Shown: positions 46,710 to 57,059 of the stretch, piece by piece
Layout of the letters: each line of letters opens with the position of its first letter
Numbering within the stretch: the first letter of the stretch is position 1
Source: Populus alba
Taxonomy: Eukaryota; Streptophyta; Magnoliopsida; Malpighiales; Salicaceae
Length of the DNA: 64,000 nt
Reading direction: 5' to 3'
Assembly (NCBI RefSeq): GCF_005239225.2
Contig: NC_133284.1
Location: forward strand, 34,052,758 to 34,116,757
Notes under the pieces: model-generated
Seen by the model: the letters and a program-made list of their open reading frames with translations, nothing else
Database searches by the model: none
What the model was told of the DNA's origin: nothing
Program-made: the position numbers and the translations under genes

Positions 46710-49700
46710 ATGGACAACAAGACATGGTTTTGGAGGAAAAGATCTTCCGAAAAGACAATTGTAGCAACAAACAAATTCGGCATTTCTGTGAAAGGAATTG
46801 ATGAAGAGGTAATTACAGAGGCTTCTTTTGTTCAAAGCCAAATAAATTTCTATTTCAGCTTCCACTTTCCCTCTGTGAAAACACCTTTATGATCCCTCTA
46901 ATGTATGTGATGTAATCAAGTCCTGTAGCAATCTTGCCTATACATTTATTGTTGTTTCTTTCTTTCTTTCTTTTCTGGTTCTTCCCTGAACTTGCATCTC
47001 AGTACGAGCTGGTTTCTTGTCCAGATATTAAACTTACTTCATGGTGAAAATATGAAATCTGACTGATGCATTCCCTTGTTTCATTTCAATAGACACAAAA
47101 TATTCCGACTGGGAATGGAGTAGGACCAGTTAGAGCTGTAAGAAACTTAAACGAGAAGTTAGCTTCAGTGCTTCTTGATTGTCATGTTGTGACAGAAAAT
47201 GAAAAATCAGTACCAAGAGCCACTGCAGGTGATTCTTCCATCTTGTGTCTGCTTGTATATGACATTTGATTATCTTTCTTCTGTATATGCTTGGCTAGTA
47301 GTCTTTTGGTCAATCCAATGAATGTATATTTTTTTCTTGTAGGCCAGGAAAAGGAAAAGGCAGAAGTAGATTGTCTAAAGAAAGAACTGGATGGAGATCC
47401 GAAGAAGGGATTAGCTGCAAATCAAAAATTAAGTCACTCAGATGCTGCATTAAAGAAATGCATGCAGCAGCTGAACTCTTTCCGAGAAGAACAGGAGCAA
47501 AAGATACATGATGCTGTCATGGAAGCAACAAGTGAATTTGAGAAGGCACAGAAAACTTTGGAAGTCAAGTTGATGGAGACAAGCAAAAGGCTTACGAATT
47601 TAGCCATTGAGAACACAAATCTGAGTAATGCCCTTCTACTCAAAGAGAAATTGGTCGAAGAACTGCACAAACGTTCATCTCAAACAGTTGCAGAATTCAA
47701 TACTCTAATGGCTAGATTAGATAACACAGAAAAAGAAAATGCTTTTCTGAAGTACGAGTTTCACATGCTTCAGAAGGAACTTGAGGTTCGAAATGAGGAG
47801 CTGGAATATAATCGTCGTTCTGCTGATGCATCACGCAGGCAACACTTGGAGAGTATGAGGAAAGTCACAAAGCTAGAAGCAGAATGTCAGAGACTCCGTA
47901 CCCTAATGCGGAAAAGGCTGCCTGGTCCTGCAGCTTTCCCAAAGATGAAGAGTGAAGCCGAAATGCTGGGAAGGGATCAGATGGAATTAAGAAAACCGAA
48001 CCTCACCAGAGATTTGGTAGTCAGAGACCCCATCATGGGAAATTTTCCAGAAACTCCTGTGAAGAACGTTGATTTCCTGATCGATCAATTGCTTGGTAAG
48101 GAAGAGGAGAATAAAGCTCTCAGAGAAATGATGAGCAGGAAGAATGCCGAGCTTCAATCTTCAAGGATCATGTTTTCACGAACAGCTACAAGGTTATCAC
48201 AGGTCGAGGCTCAGCTTGTAGAGCTTTCTGGAGACCAGAGGTCTTTGGAGCTGGCAAAGCATAGTCCATCATCACGTGAAATCCACTCTCCAACTGCAGG
48301 TTCGGATACTGGATCATTGGCTAATGCTCTAATCGCAGAATTGGAACACTTCAGGGATAGGAAACTCAAGAGTCCGTCGGAATGTAAAGACATTGAAGTT
48401 CTGGACATGAGTTTAATGGATGATTTTGTTGAGATGGAGAAATTAGCTATAGTTTCCACACAAACACCTTCTGCAGGTGGGAATCGCTCTTTCTCGGCTG
48501 GTAAGGAACTAGTTCCCATGGAACAAGATCATTCTGGTTATAGAGACAAGAAACAAGAGATCCATTCAAAACAAGATTCAACTGATAAGTCTTTTGACTG
48601 GCTTCAGGTAGTTCTGAATGCAATATTTAAACAGCAGCGTATTTCAAAACGAAGTCTAACTGAACTCCTGGAGGACATTAAAATCGCTTTAGGGTATATA
48701 AATCATCCAAATGCTTCTGAACCTGATGCTGCAGCATTATCAAGGCATCCTTTGGAATGTGATATTGGTGGTTATATCACTTGGAAGTCTCCAAATGAAT
48801 CTTCAATTGGAAATTCATTGAATGAAACTTCCAGTATCGACACCCCTGTGAAAGAAACAAGAAAACAACATGATCAATCTAATCTGAGTAATCTGCTAGA
48901 AGAGAACGGGAGACTGAAAAATGAGCTGGATAATATGGAAGCCAGGCTGCAGTCTGCAGCTGATAAGACGGAGACCCTGATGGTGAAGCTTCGGGAATCA
49001 GAACAAAGTGTTGAAAGGTTACAAGCAGAAGTGGAAATTTTGAAGGAATCAAAAGGAATGGTAGAGGATCAGATTGAAAATCAGAAGTCAATCAATGAAG
49101 ATCTTGATACTCAGCTTACAGTTACCAAAGCTAAATTGAATGAGGTCTTCCAGAAATTTTCATCCTTGGAAGTTGAATTGGAAGACAGAAGTAACTGCTG
49201 TGAAGAATTAGAAGCAACTTGTCTTGAGCTTCAACTTCAGCTGGAAAGGTAACGAGTTTTATCTTTTTGTACCGTCTGAAGATTATCGGAAAAATTAAAA
49301 ACTTTCCTGATTGAAAGAGAATTCTGATATATTTGTAACATTTAACAGTGCTGCAAAGGAAACCCTGAGCTGCGGCATAAATAAAGAGGGAAAGCATCCA
49401 CAAGATGTAAGTTAATGATCACATCTGACCGTGTTAATTAAGTTCCTTGTAAGATATATACACTCAACACCTTAGCTAGGAAAGTAATTTGATAACAAAA
49501 ACAAGATAAACCAAAGAGTTCATTCTAGATAATTGATTTCTTTCGCACGACTGCTGAATCTGATGGTCAAATTTGCAGGGCTGGGAGATCAAAGCAGCTT
49601 CTGTGAAGTTGGCAGAGTGCCAAGAAACCATCCTTAATCTTGGAAAACAACTGAAGGCTCTGGCTTCACCAAGAGAAGCAGCACTCTTTGACAAGGTTTT

Positions 49701-50061
49701 CACCACTACTGGTGCCACTACCACTGCCACCAATATCAGGAACATGAACAAGCGCTTCTCCTTACGTGATCAAATGCTAGCTGAAGATAGCTCTAAGGAA
49801 ATTATTCTCAGATCTCCAACTGAAGATGCACAAAAATCCTCTCTTGACCACTCAGATAATGGTAATGGATTGATTAGTCCTAATGCCTTGGTATGTGCTC
49901 CTGAAGCATTTATAGGACCAGAGCACAAAGCCTGTGATGCCGCAGTTGAAGCTCTGGCCATTGTTCCTAGTAAAAAACAAGGATTTGGTTTGCTAAGGAG
50001 GCTATTAATGAGGAGAAAGAAAGGGGCAAGCAAGAAGTCCCGATCCTTAGTGAAGGTATGA
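46710..50061 (+). CDS. Filament-like plant protein (FPP, DUF869), coiled-coil
   Basis: Five exons: 46710-46808, 47093-47228, 47343-49248, 49349-49406 and 49579-50061. They total 2682 nt and give 893 residues. The start MDNKTWFWRKRSS is the typical FPP N-terminus. The long third exon is almost entirely heptad-rich coiled coil (for example LKKELDGDPKKG..., LEVKLMETSKRL, ENGRLKNELDNMEARL). Family landmarks are visible: NLNEKLASVL early on, a low-complexity linker near MRKRLPGPAAFPKMK, and SVKLAECQETILNLGKQLKALASPREA near the end. The C-terminus is basic (LMRRKKGASKKSRSLVKV). FPPs are long plant coiled-coil proteins; some bind microtubule or SNARE/tethering partners, and roles are poorly defined. 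Length is closest to FPP7 as I remember it. Confidence 0.93.
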
Positions 50062-50800
50062 TAGAACTTGTTGAGGCCGAGTTGGAAGAATCTGCTGTTG
50101 CCATGACTGCACAAATACAAACTGAACTGGTGAAAGCCACGGTCTGATGTTTGAATATTTTAATGTTCATTGGTTTTGGTTGATGATTGGAAAGAGTGAT
50201 AATGCGGGCATCCTACTTTTTTCTTCTTTTCAAAAAAGAAACGTATATTGTCTTTATGTATTGCTTGATGTGTACATGCATCTAGGTTTGAGGACAATAG
50301 AGAGCTTAAAGTGGCACCTGTAACTGAGAAAATGGAAGGAGATGCTTATGCTGCCATTAATATTGCTGATGCATACACTAAATTTATGGAGACATGGTTG
50401 ATGGTTTCGTGTGAAGAAAAAAAAAAACAAAGCTAGCTAAGTGATCTCTCTAACCCCTCCAAACTAATAATCTGATCATCTCTATTATCCACAACAGCCA
50501 ATCCACAAAAATTCTTACAGCCAAAGAGAAGATATTCTCTAACTGAACAGAATGAAATGTATGCTCAACTTGCTTATTACAAAACGTGTAATTAAAAAGA
50601 AGACAGATGCATCAAGTTTTACATCTTCTTCTACTGCATAGCTTACAAAAACTCTACGCATTTGCCTCAAAAACCATGCAATACAGACCACTCCCACCTG
50701 CTCTTCCAATAACAGAACCGCTGAAACATATAGAAATCAGAGAATAGTTTCGATATCAATTTTACGACCATGAACGAAACGATTCTTTCCTCGTCGGTTA
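50062..50800. other. 3' flank of FPP
   Basis: Begins with FPP-related 3' sequence; a possible alternative donor AAG|GTATGA overlaps the stop. No separate gene is recognised. Confidence 0.5.
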
Positions 50801-51988
50801 TTAATCTCTGTACAAAATGAATCTGGGAACAGCCAGACCTGAGAGAACAATAAACTGTCACCATGCTAAAACAAGATTCTTTTACAAACTCACTTACAGA
50901 ACTTTACTTCTTTAAGAAGATAGCCATCAAAGTTTGCAATCCGAGATTCGGCAAAATCACCCCTTCTGTAAAGTTTCTCACCAACTTCTGAGGCAGTATG
51001 AAAGAGTTCACCATTACTTTCATTGAAATTGTTGGCATCTTCCTCAACCAGAATTCTGTGCATATACTGATCTACCTGCATTGCAGGTGCTGTAGAATAT
51101 AAGCTGCCCTTGTCCAGTGAATCAAAGCCTTTTCTTAGACAATGCCCAACGCACACACAAAAGTGGAACTTTTGAGGTGGCATTGAATTTAATATAATGA
51201 ATAATCAACATAATTATGCACACAACAATATTCTCCATCTAACTATTCATATCGATGCATGCTTACAGTTTAATGTGTTTCATTCTTGGCTAAAAACCAC
51301 ACCTTGCGAACATCCACGACCGGCATCTCCATTCCATGTGATCAGAACCAATTTTGTGAAGATAGGTAAAGCAATAAACAACTTTTCCGATTGCCATTAA
51401 CAACATCGAAACACAGTTGAAAATCAACAGCAATTCAACAAGAAAATTATACGTATCTTACCCTGGTGGGGCTGTTGGCCACCGCAGCAGTGCAATTACA
51501 GAACCTACTGGCAAAACACGTCTATGATATGACACTGACAGTTACCGATTAAACTGCCATGACTCATGAGCGTACCATAATACAATGTACAACCAAATGT
51601 ACGTCTGACCTTACAGATTCTCCGATAGAGCAATAACAAGTGGTATCAACCCTTGTTTAGTCACTTACAGAAATGATGGTTTCACCTTCAACCAGACAAA
51701 TTGCAAGAAATAGCAGGTCATTAATGGATAGACCAACAAAAAAGAAAGAAAAAGAAAAAACACTTCACATTTTCAGGGTTTCTTCAAACACCATGGATTA
51801 TTATGGCAATGATCAATACCTCTAGTTGGAGGCATTTTTAGCAAGTAATGAAGATGCTGAGGAGGTTGAGTAGCAGCTACATCCTCAATGAATGATATGT
51901 GGCCTGAACTGAAATAAAGAAAAACAAGGCAACATACACACTTGTGGATATCAAGAGCGAGAAAGGGATGAAGGATGAGTGCCTCCAC
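50801..51988 (-). pseudogene. Truncated copy of a conserved plant (probably plastid) protein gene
   Basis: Pieces in correct order on the minus strand: 51988-51820 (VEALILHPFLALDIH and SGHISFIEDVAATQPPQHLH), 51685-51669 (GETIIS), about 51521-51462 (GSVIALLRWPTAPPG), 51332-51282 (MEMPVVDVRKVWFLAKN), 51075 to about 50915 (VDQYMHRILVEEDANNFNES...DGYLLKEV) and the C-terminal GLAVPRFILYRD* ending at 50801. I recognise these strings as belonging to one conserved plant protein family of unknown function but cannot name a locus. About 150 residues that should precede the C-terminus are absent, with only about 70 bp available. The first intron has shrunk to 33 bp, too short to splice. No in-frame ATG exists (GTG at 51988), and the acceptor before MEMPV is not AG. 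This supports a decayed copy. Confidence 0.6.
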
Positions 51989-52386
51989 TTTTTTGAAGAT
52001 GAGTCAATTCAAGTTGTAAAGAAAACATTATAGTTATAAGTTATTGATTAAGTAGAGATCAGCTAGAGATGAGTTTTTTTTTTTTTTTTTTCCATGTTGA
52101 ATAAAGTATTTTTATTTATACTCTAGTTTTCATGTACTCGCATTCTTTTCAATACGAATCTGTGCTTAAAAATCCGTTTAGAAAAGCTATGGCTTTTTAA
52201 TTGTGATTGTAGCTTTTAAAAATATTTAAACAATAGATTCTAAAAATAACATATGGAAAGGAAACGTGGTTTCCCAATAGCACACTAAATATTACAAGTA
52301 TTTTCATTCTAAGATTAAATCGGTGGTGAAATCAATGTGCTAATTAATTAATCAGACAATGACAATATATATATTCCGTGAGTAAT
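51989..52386. other. Intergenic
   Basis: AT-rich, with a T-run at about 52075-52091. The part near 52386 is the 3' UTR of the WSD gene. Nothing else seen. Confidence 0.5.
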
Positions 52387-55300
52387 TTATACGGTGGCCG
52401 CAGCTGCTTCCTTCATTTCAACCAAGGCATCTTCAAAGCACTTGGCAAGAAATTCTGGGTCCGGGATAATGTCTTTGGCCACCATGATTTGCATGTCAGC
52501 TCTTCCTGCATAGCTCACCATGTGCATCGTGAGTGCCTGCATTTCCACCCAGCAAAAAAACAAAAAAACTTGTATTAGAAACAAATTAATCTATGCCTTA
52601 CCACCCAACAAACAATGGGATTAAAGTTTAAAAATGGAGAATCATTAAAGTTCAGAGGTTGTACATGGGGTATGCTAGATGTATTCACCCTTATGAACGT
52701 TACAGGATTGCCTGACATGGTAACCACCTCTTGTGGTCCAACCACGTTTGAGAACGTAAACGTAGTATTACAAAGAACCCTGTAATTAAGGATATGTGCA
52801 GCCTGAAATGCAAACAGAATCGAATTATATATAAGCATACACCAAGACCATGAGGTAAGAAAATCTCAATGTCTTGTTTACCTTCGGTCCTAGCAAAGCC
52901 ATTGCTAGATGTCCGATATGATACGTGAAGTGACCCTCTGATGATTTTTTCTTCCTATCAATCATCGTCTTGGCTCGTCCCACATGCTGAAGAGGGTTGA
53001 CATCACTTTTACGATAAAAAACAGGTAGGAGAATGAAGCCAAACCTGTTGCCCCATCGTGATTGCGATCCTGAATTGTTCTTCAACATCTCGGATAGATC
53101 CTGAACAGGTCAGTCAGGAAACCATTTGAATGGCTTGCAAAGAATAAGAGAAAACATGTTATTAACCGTATTTAAAATGTCTAGATCTACATCTATCTCG
53201 ACAGGCTATAGATTTCTTGAGATTGAAACAAGTAAATTATCCATCCTCGGATTAAAAAGTTGTTCATTTACTTTATATTACTAAACTAGTCATCTGAAGT
53301 TTGCAAATGTTTTCCAATATGGTTTGAACTAGTAGCTTTACCTGGGTTTACCTAGAATATGACAGCTGTGTTGATAAGACATTGGTCCCAAATTTACTAT
53401 TTTGGAATCTTGAAAAAACGTAGACAGAGTGAAAGAAGAGGATAATTCACCTGCATGGATAGTTGTTCTCTTAAATTAACCATGGCCATTCCTGTTATTT
53501 GCTGGCCCTCTTTCAGAGCTACAGAGGCATTGAATTCAATATAAATAATAAGGAAATGTTTGCTCAAAATCCGAAATCCAAGCACCAAAACAAAATCTCA
53601 CTTTACCTTTCGGAGATCTGTGATCCAAATATCTTGATAGTCCGGATGATATCACCCCGAAGAGGACGTCATTAATGGTCTGCATTGATTTGACAGAATC
53701 AAAGTTATTATATCAGAAATGAACTGCGTCTATGCTATTGTTCCCATGTCTGCAAGTCGAAATGTCTAAGGATCTCAATTATTCGTTGCCTTATAGTAAT
53801 GTTGTTGGTGGAGACACTTGTTTGCCTGACTTCCATGTTTGTTTTTCCTTAACAAGTCCAAATGATATTGCAAGAAAAAAAAAGATTCACATAACTTTAT
53901 TCTACCAGCTAGATTTGACTATTAACTTGTTGTTTCATCAGTGGCCACATATCATGAAAATCCCCGATATGAACAAGTTTTCTCACTAATTTTTCTCTTC
54001 TCTTTTTGGTTCACTTAGTTTTTTCCTCCCCGTTGATATGACACTCATCACATTGTGGGTCTAATAACACGAAACATGATTTCAAACTTTTTTAGCATTC
54101 ACATAGTTGTTTAGATGTCATGATCGTAGAATTGGCTGAAACAAAAACATGACAGAAGAAAAGGGCGGGTAGATACAATGCGTGGCTCTGGTTTATTGTT
54201 AAATTAACTCTCTTAATCACCCTAGCATGCTCTTTAATCATTGATTACGCGAAGAACCCCTGGTCTATCTTCATCGTGTGATAATTATATCATAATCATA
54301 TGCAGTAAAATACAGATACTATAAACATTTAGTGTTGACACATATTCAACTGAGCACTTTGTTTATTTCAAAGATTTTAAGCCCTGCCACGTGGTAAATA
54401 TGATATATTATGAAGTGGCTAACAATTATGAGAGATGCTAATTGCAAGAAGATATTTATCAGGGCTTCTAATTACAAGACGGCATGAATCCTGGTTACAA
54501 ATAATCTAGATATATTTTTTAAACACTCCTTTCTATATATATTAATTAAACCTTATCTACGAAATTATGAATTGTTATTGATTAAGATTGTCATTAATTA
54601 ATTAATAAATAAAAACTTCTAATCCAACAACTGTGAGGATCTAAGAAGGCATAGATATGTTGCTGGAAGACAAATAGACTAAGTTGTGAAGCTGAAAGCA
54701 AAGACACCTTTCAATGGCTAATCACAAATTCACAAGCAAATCACTCCATCAATATATATAATAACAAAATCTGTAATTTGATTCCCAGAAAAAGGTAAAA
54801 GAGCCCATGTACTTACCGCATTAGGAACAGCTTCTTTCACAGTCTTCATATCTTCAATCATAAACTTGGCAGTAGCCAATTTCCTCGGCCACAGCTCCAC
54901 CCCATCACCACCAGAAATCACCGTCTTCTTGTCACTAACCCACAAAAATCTCAACACAAACTCCAAACTAAAAGCTATGCCAAACCAAACCATCTTTAGA
55001 ACTCTCAAAATAACCCCTCTCCAATCCTTCTGTTTCCCTTCCTTCCCATAATCCGGCCTCCTCCCAGTGACCAAAGTAGGTATCGCCTCAGGATCGCTCG
55101 CTGTCCTGCAGCTCGCCAAAAACATTGACATCAAAGAGATCCCATCTCCCAAAGCATGATGAATCCTCATGATAACACACTTTTGCTCCAACATGACGTG
55201 GACTTCCCACAAAGGCTTGTTCATGTCAAGTGGAGTACTAACTGATAAATCAGCTATATATTCATTCACTACTTTATCAACATCATCAGTACATGTCTTT

Positions 55301-55647
55301 TTGTTTACAATAATGAAGTGCTGATCGACATCGATATCTGTTTTTTTCCAGTGCTCCCGTCCATTCTTGTCACGTACTAGGAGGCTGCAAAATCTTGGGT
55401 GCTTGAGCATGAGAGAATTCTTGATTGCTGATCTTGTGGAGTCTATGTCTAGCTTGTTTTTTACACCAATTGCACAGTGGATTATGGTATTCATTTCTGG
55501 TAGGAGGAATAGTCTGCCTGCCGGAGTTACAGGCTCGACGGAGTCACTTTCCGGTGGAGCCATTGGAGGAGAGGGGGGGCCGGGGTAGGGGGGGGGGGAC
55601 AGTGGAGTTAGTTTGGTCAGTAATTGACGATTCTGAGTTGTGGACAT
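52387..55647 (-). CDS. WSD-type wax ester synthase/diacylglycerol acyltransferase
   Basis: Six exons: 55647-54817, 53679-53607, 53518-53451, 53100-52882, 52802-52665 and 52536-52387. They total 1479 nt and give 492 residues, a normal WSD length. For exon 5 I chose the donor at CCCCAT|GTACAA, which joins ...VNTSSIPH to ALTMHMVSYAG as in the family. The acyltransferase motif HHALGDG is at residues 163-169, preceded by PLWEVHV. A hydrophobic stretch near residues 210-238 (VWFGIAFSLEFVLRFLWV) is the probable membrane segment. The C-terminal half carries NDVLFGVISSGLSRYL, SNVVGPQE and IPDPEFLAKCFEDAL. These ER enzymes esterify fatty alcohols with acyl-CoA to make wax esters. The N-terminus is unusually Pro-rich. 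Intron 1 is long (1.1 kb) and holds no other gene. Confidence 0.94.
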
Positions 55648-56340
55648 GATGGCACATTAATTAACGGGAGGGCGTGAGTTTTCAGAATTTTTAATTTTAT
55701 TAATTTTATTATTTAAATATCTTAATATTAAAAATAATTTTTTTAATATATATATATATATATTATTTTAATATATTTTCAAATTAAAAAATATTCATTG
55801 CTATGGTTAAAAAACACCTTTTATTATCATTTTTAATTTTCTCTTTTTCATCGTGAATACCGATATTTATTGTAACTTTCAAAGTATGTTTTTTCTATAA
55901 AAAAAATCAAGAAATTCAGTATCTAAATTTACTATTGTTTTCAAAATAATCTAAATACATTAAAAAAAAATTAATTTAAAATAAAAAAATTAAATTTTTT
56001 TAAAAATATTTTTAAAATATAAAAAAAAACCGCGCTCAATATCCAGCAGAGATAGATGGGTATTTACGGTGAAAGGGAGAAAATTAAAGATGAAAGTGAT
56101 TGGAATAGTGATAATATTGTTCTTTAAAGTTTTTTTTTTTTAATATTTAAAAATTTGATCACCTACTTATCACGTGCCTTAGTTCCTTTAGATATTTATT
56201 AGTAGTGGCTTTTTTAGACTAACCATTACGTTCCATAGAAAACAAAAATGGCCCAGTCATCGGAAAAAAACAAAAATTAAGAATAGAAATGAAAATTTTG
56301 AAAAAATGCGCTATCACAGTCAATGGTAAATTAAAAAAAG
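55648..56340. other. Upstream of WSD: dispersed AT-rich repeats
   Basis: WSD promoter followed by two AT-rich blocks (about 55690-55830 and 55890-56030) of the dispersed type seen elsewhere ('tattttaatatattttcaa', 'aaaatatttttaaaatat'). No gene. Confidence 0.5.
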
Positions 56341-56341
56341 A

Positions 56342-57059
56342 TATCAAATAATCATCTCAGCCTAATAATTTAAGTTATTAAATAAAATTTTATAATATTA
56401 TTTATATTATTATCTAATATACTTTCTGAAATAAAAGCTATTTGGGCTTGAAACTTGCACATGTCCACATTACTTTGTGCTTATTTTTTATCAAATAAAT
56501 AAAAATAATAAAATTCAAATTCGTGGTTGCTTGATCATTAAGGCTCTGATACCATGTCAAAAAACTATCTCGAAAATCCTAAGGACCGAGTGCCTCCCAC
56601 ACCCAGTCGTACTCGTATTCGTATCAGGTCTCCAAAGTAAACAACCTCTGGTTGATGGAACAATGTAGGCAAAGGAAGTCAACAAAATGAATCCGTTATC
56701 TCGAGAAAAGGATTGGCTCTGAGGGTTGGGCTTGAGGGTCCCAGTCCCAAACCTGTTGGTTGTTGGTGGATTGCTCGAGTTGCTCCCGTGGCGAGAAAGG
56801 GTCATCGCATGCCGGTCGGGGGACGGACTGGGAACGGCCCCTTCGGAGGCCTTTCCTAGGCGTCAAATAGTCGACGCAGAACTGGTACGAACAAGGAGAA
56901 TACAACTGTTTAATTAAAACAAAGCATTACGATGGTCCTTTTGGATGCTCACGCAATGTGATTTCTCTCCAGTATTCTGAATGTCAAAAAATCATATCAA
57001 CCTAATAGCTGAAGCTATTAAATAAGGTTCAAAGATATGATTTATATTATTCTCTAACA
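56342..57059 (-). mobile_element. Miniature LTR element (TRIM-like) interrupted by 25S rRNA sequence
   Basis: Two direct repeats of about 78 bp lie at 56982-57059 and 56342-56419. On the minus strand the first begins TGTTAGAGAATAATATAAAT and ends GATTTTTTGACA; the second is a diverged copy starting TATTAGATAATAATATAAAT. A perfect plant tRNA-Met primer-binding site, TGGTATCAGAGCC, lies on the minus strand at 56554-56542, directly preceded by TTTTTTGACA, as expected at the end of a 5' LTR. Without the rRNA insert the element would be only about 290 bp (LTR, PBS, about 120 bp, LTR), the size class of TRIM retrotransposons. It has no coding capacity and the PPT region is decayed. Confidence 0.7.
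56566..56988 (+). pseudogene. 25S rRNA fragment (pseudo-rRNA)
   Basis: Sense-strand sequence matches the conserved plant 25S rRNA core continuously: 'cctaaggaccgagtgcctcc', 'atcaggtctccaaagt', 'gatggaacaatgtaggcaa', 'aaaaggattggctctgaggg', 'gggacggactgggaacggcc', 'agaactggtacgaacaagg', 'gtttaattaaaacaaagcat', 'gctcacgcaatgtgatttct' and 'tctgaatgtcaaa'. It carries many C-to-T and G-to-A changes compared with the functional sequence I know (for example 'gggcttgagg'), so it is an old, non-functional copy. About 420 bp of a 3.4-kb molecule is present. Confidence 0.9.

Noticed and set aside
50745..51183. An intact gene made by splicing the 51.1-kb piece to a VWLFPDSF terminal frame
   Set aside because: The frames can be joined, but the other frame of the last piece ends in FILYRD*, a better match to the family C-terminus, so the join is coincidental.
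51773..51988. A stand-alone 71-residue gene
   Set aside because: It is the 5' piece of the truncated pseudogene, read through a shortened intron, and it starts at GTG.
56557..56917. Several short frames on both strands
   Set aside because: They lie inside the 25S rRNA fragment and are not protein genes.
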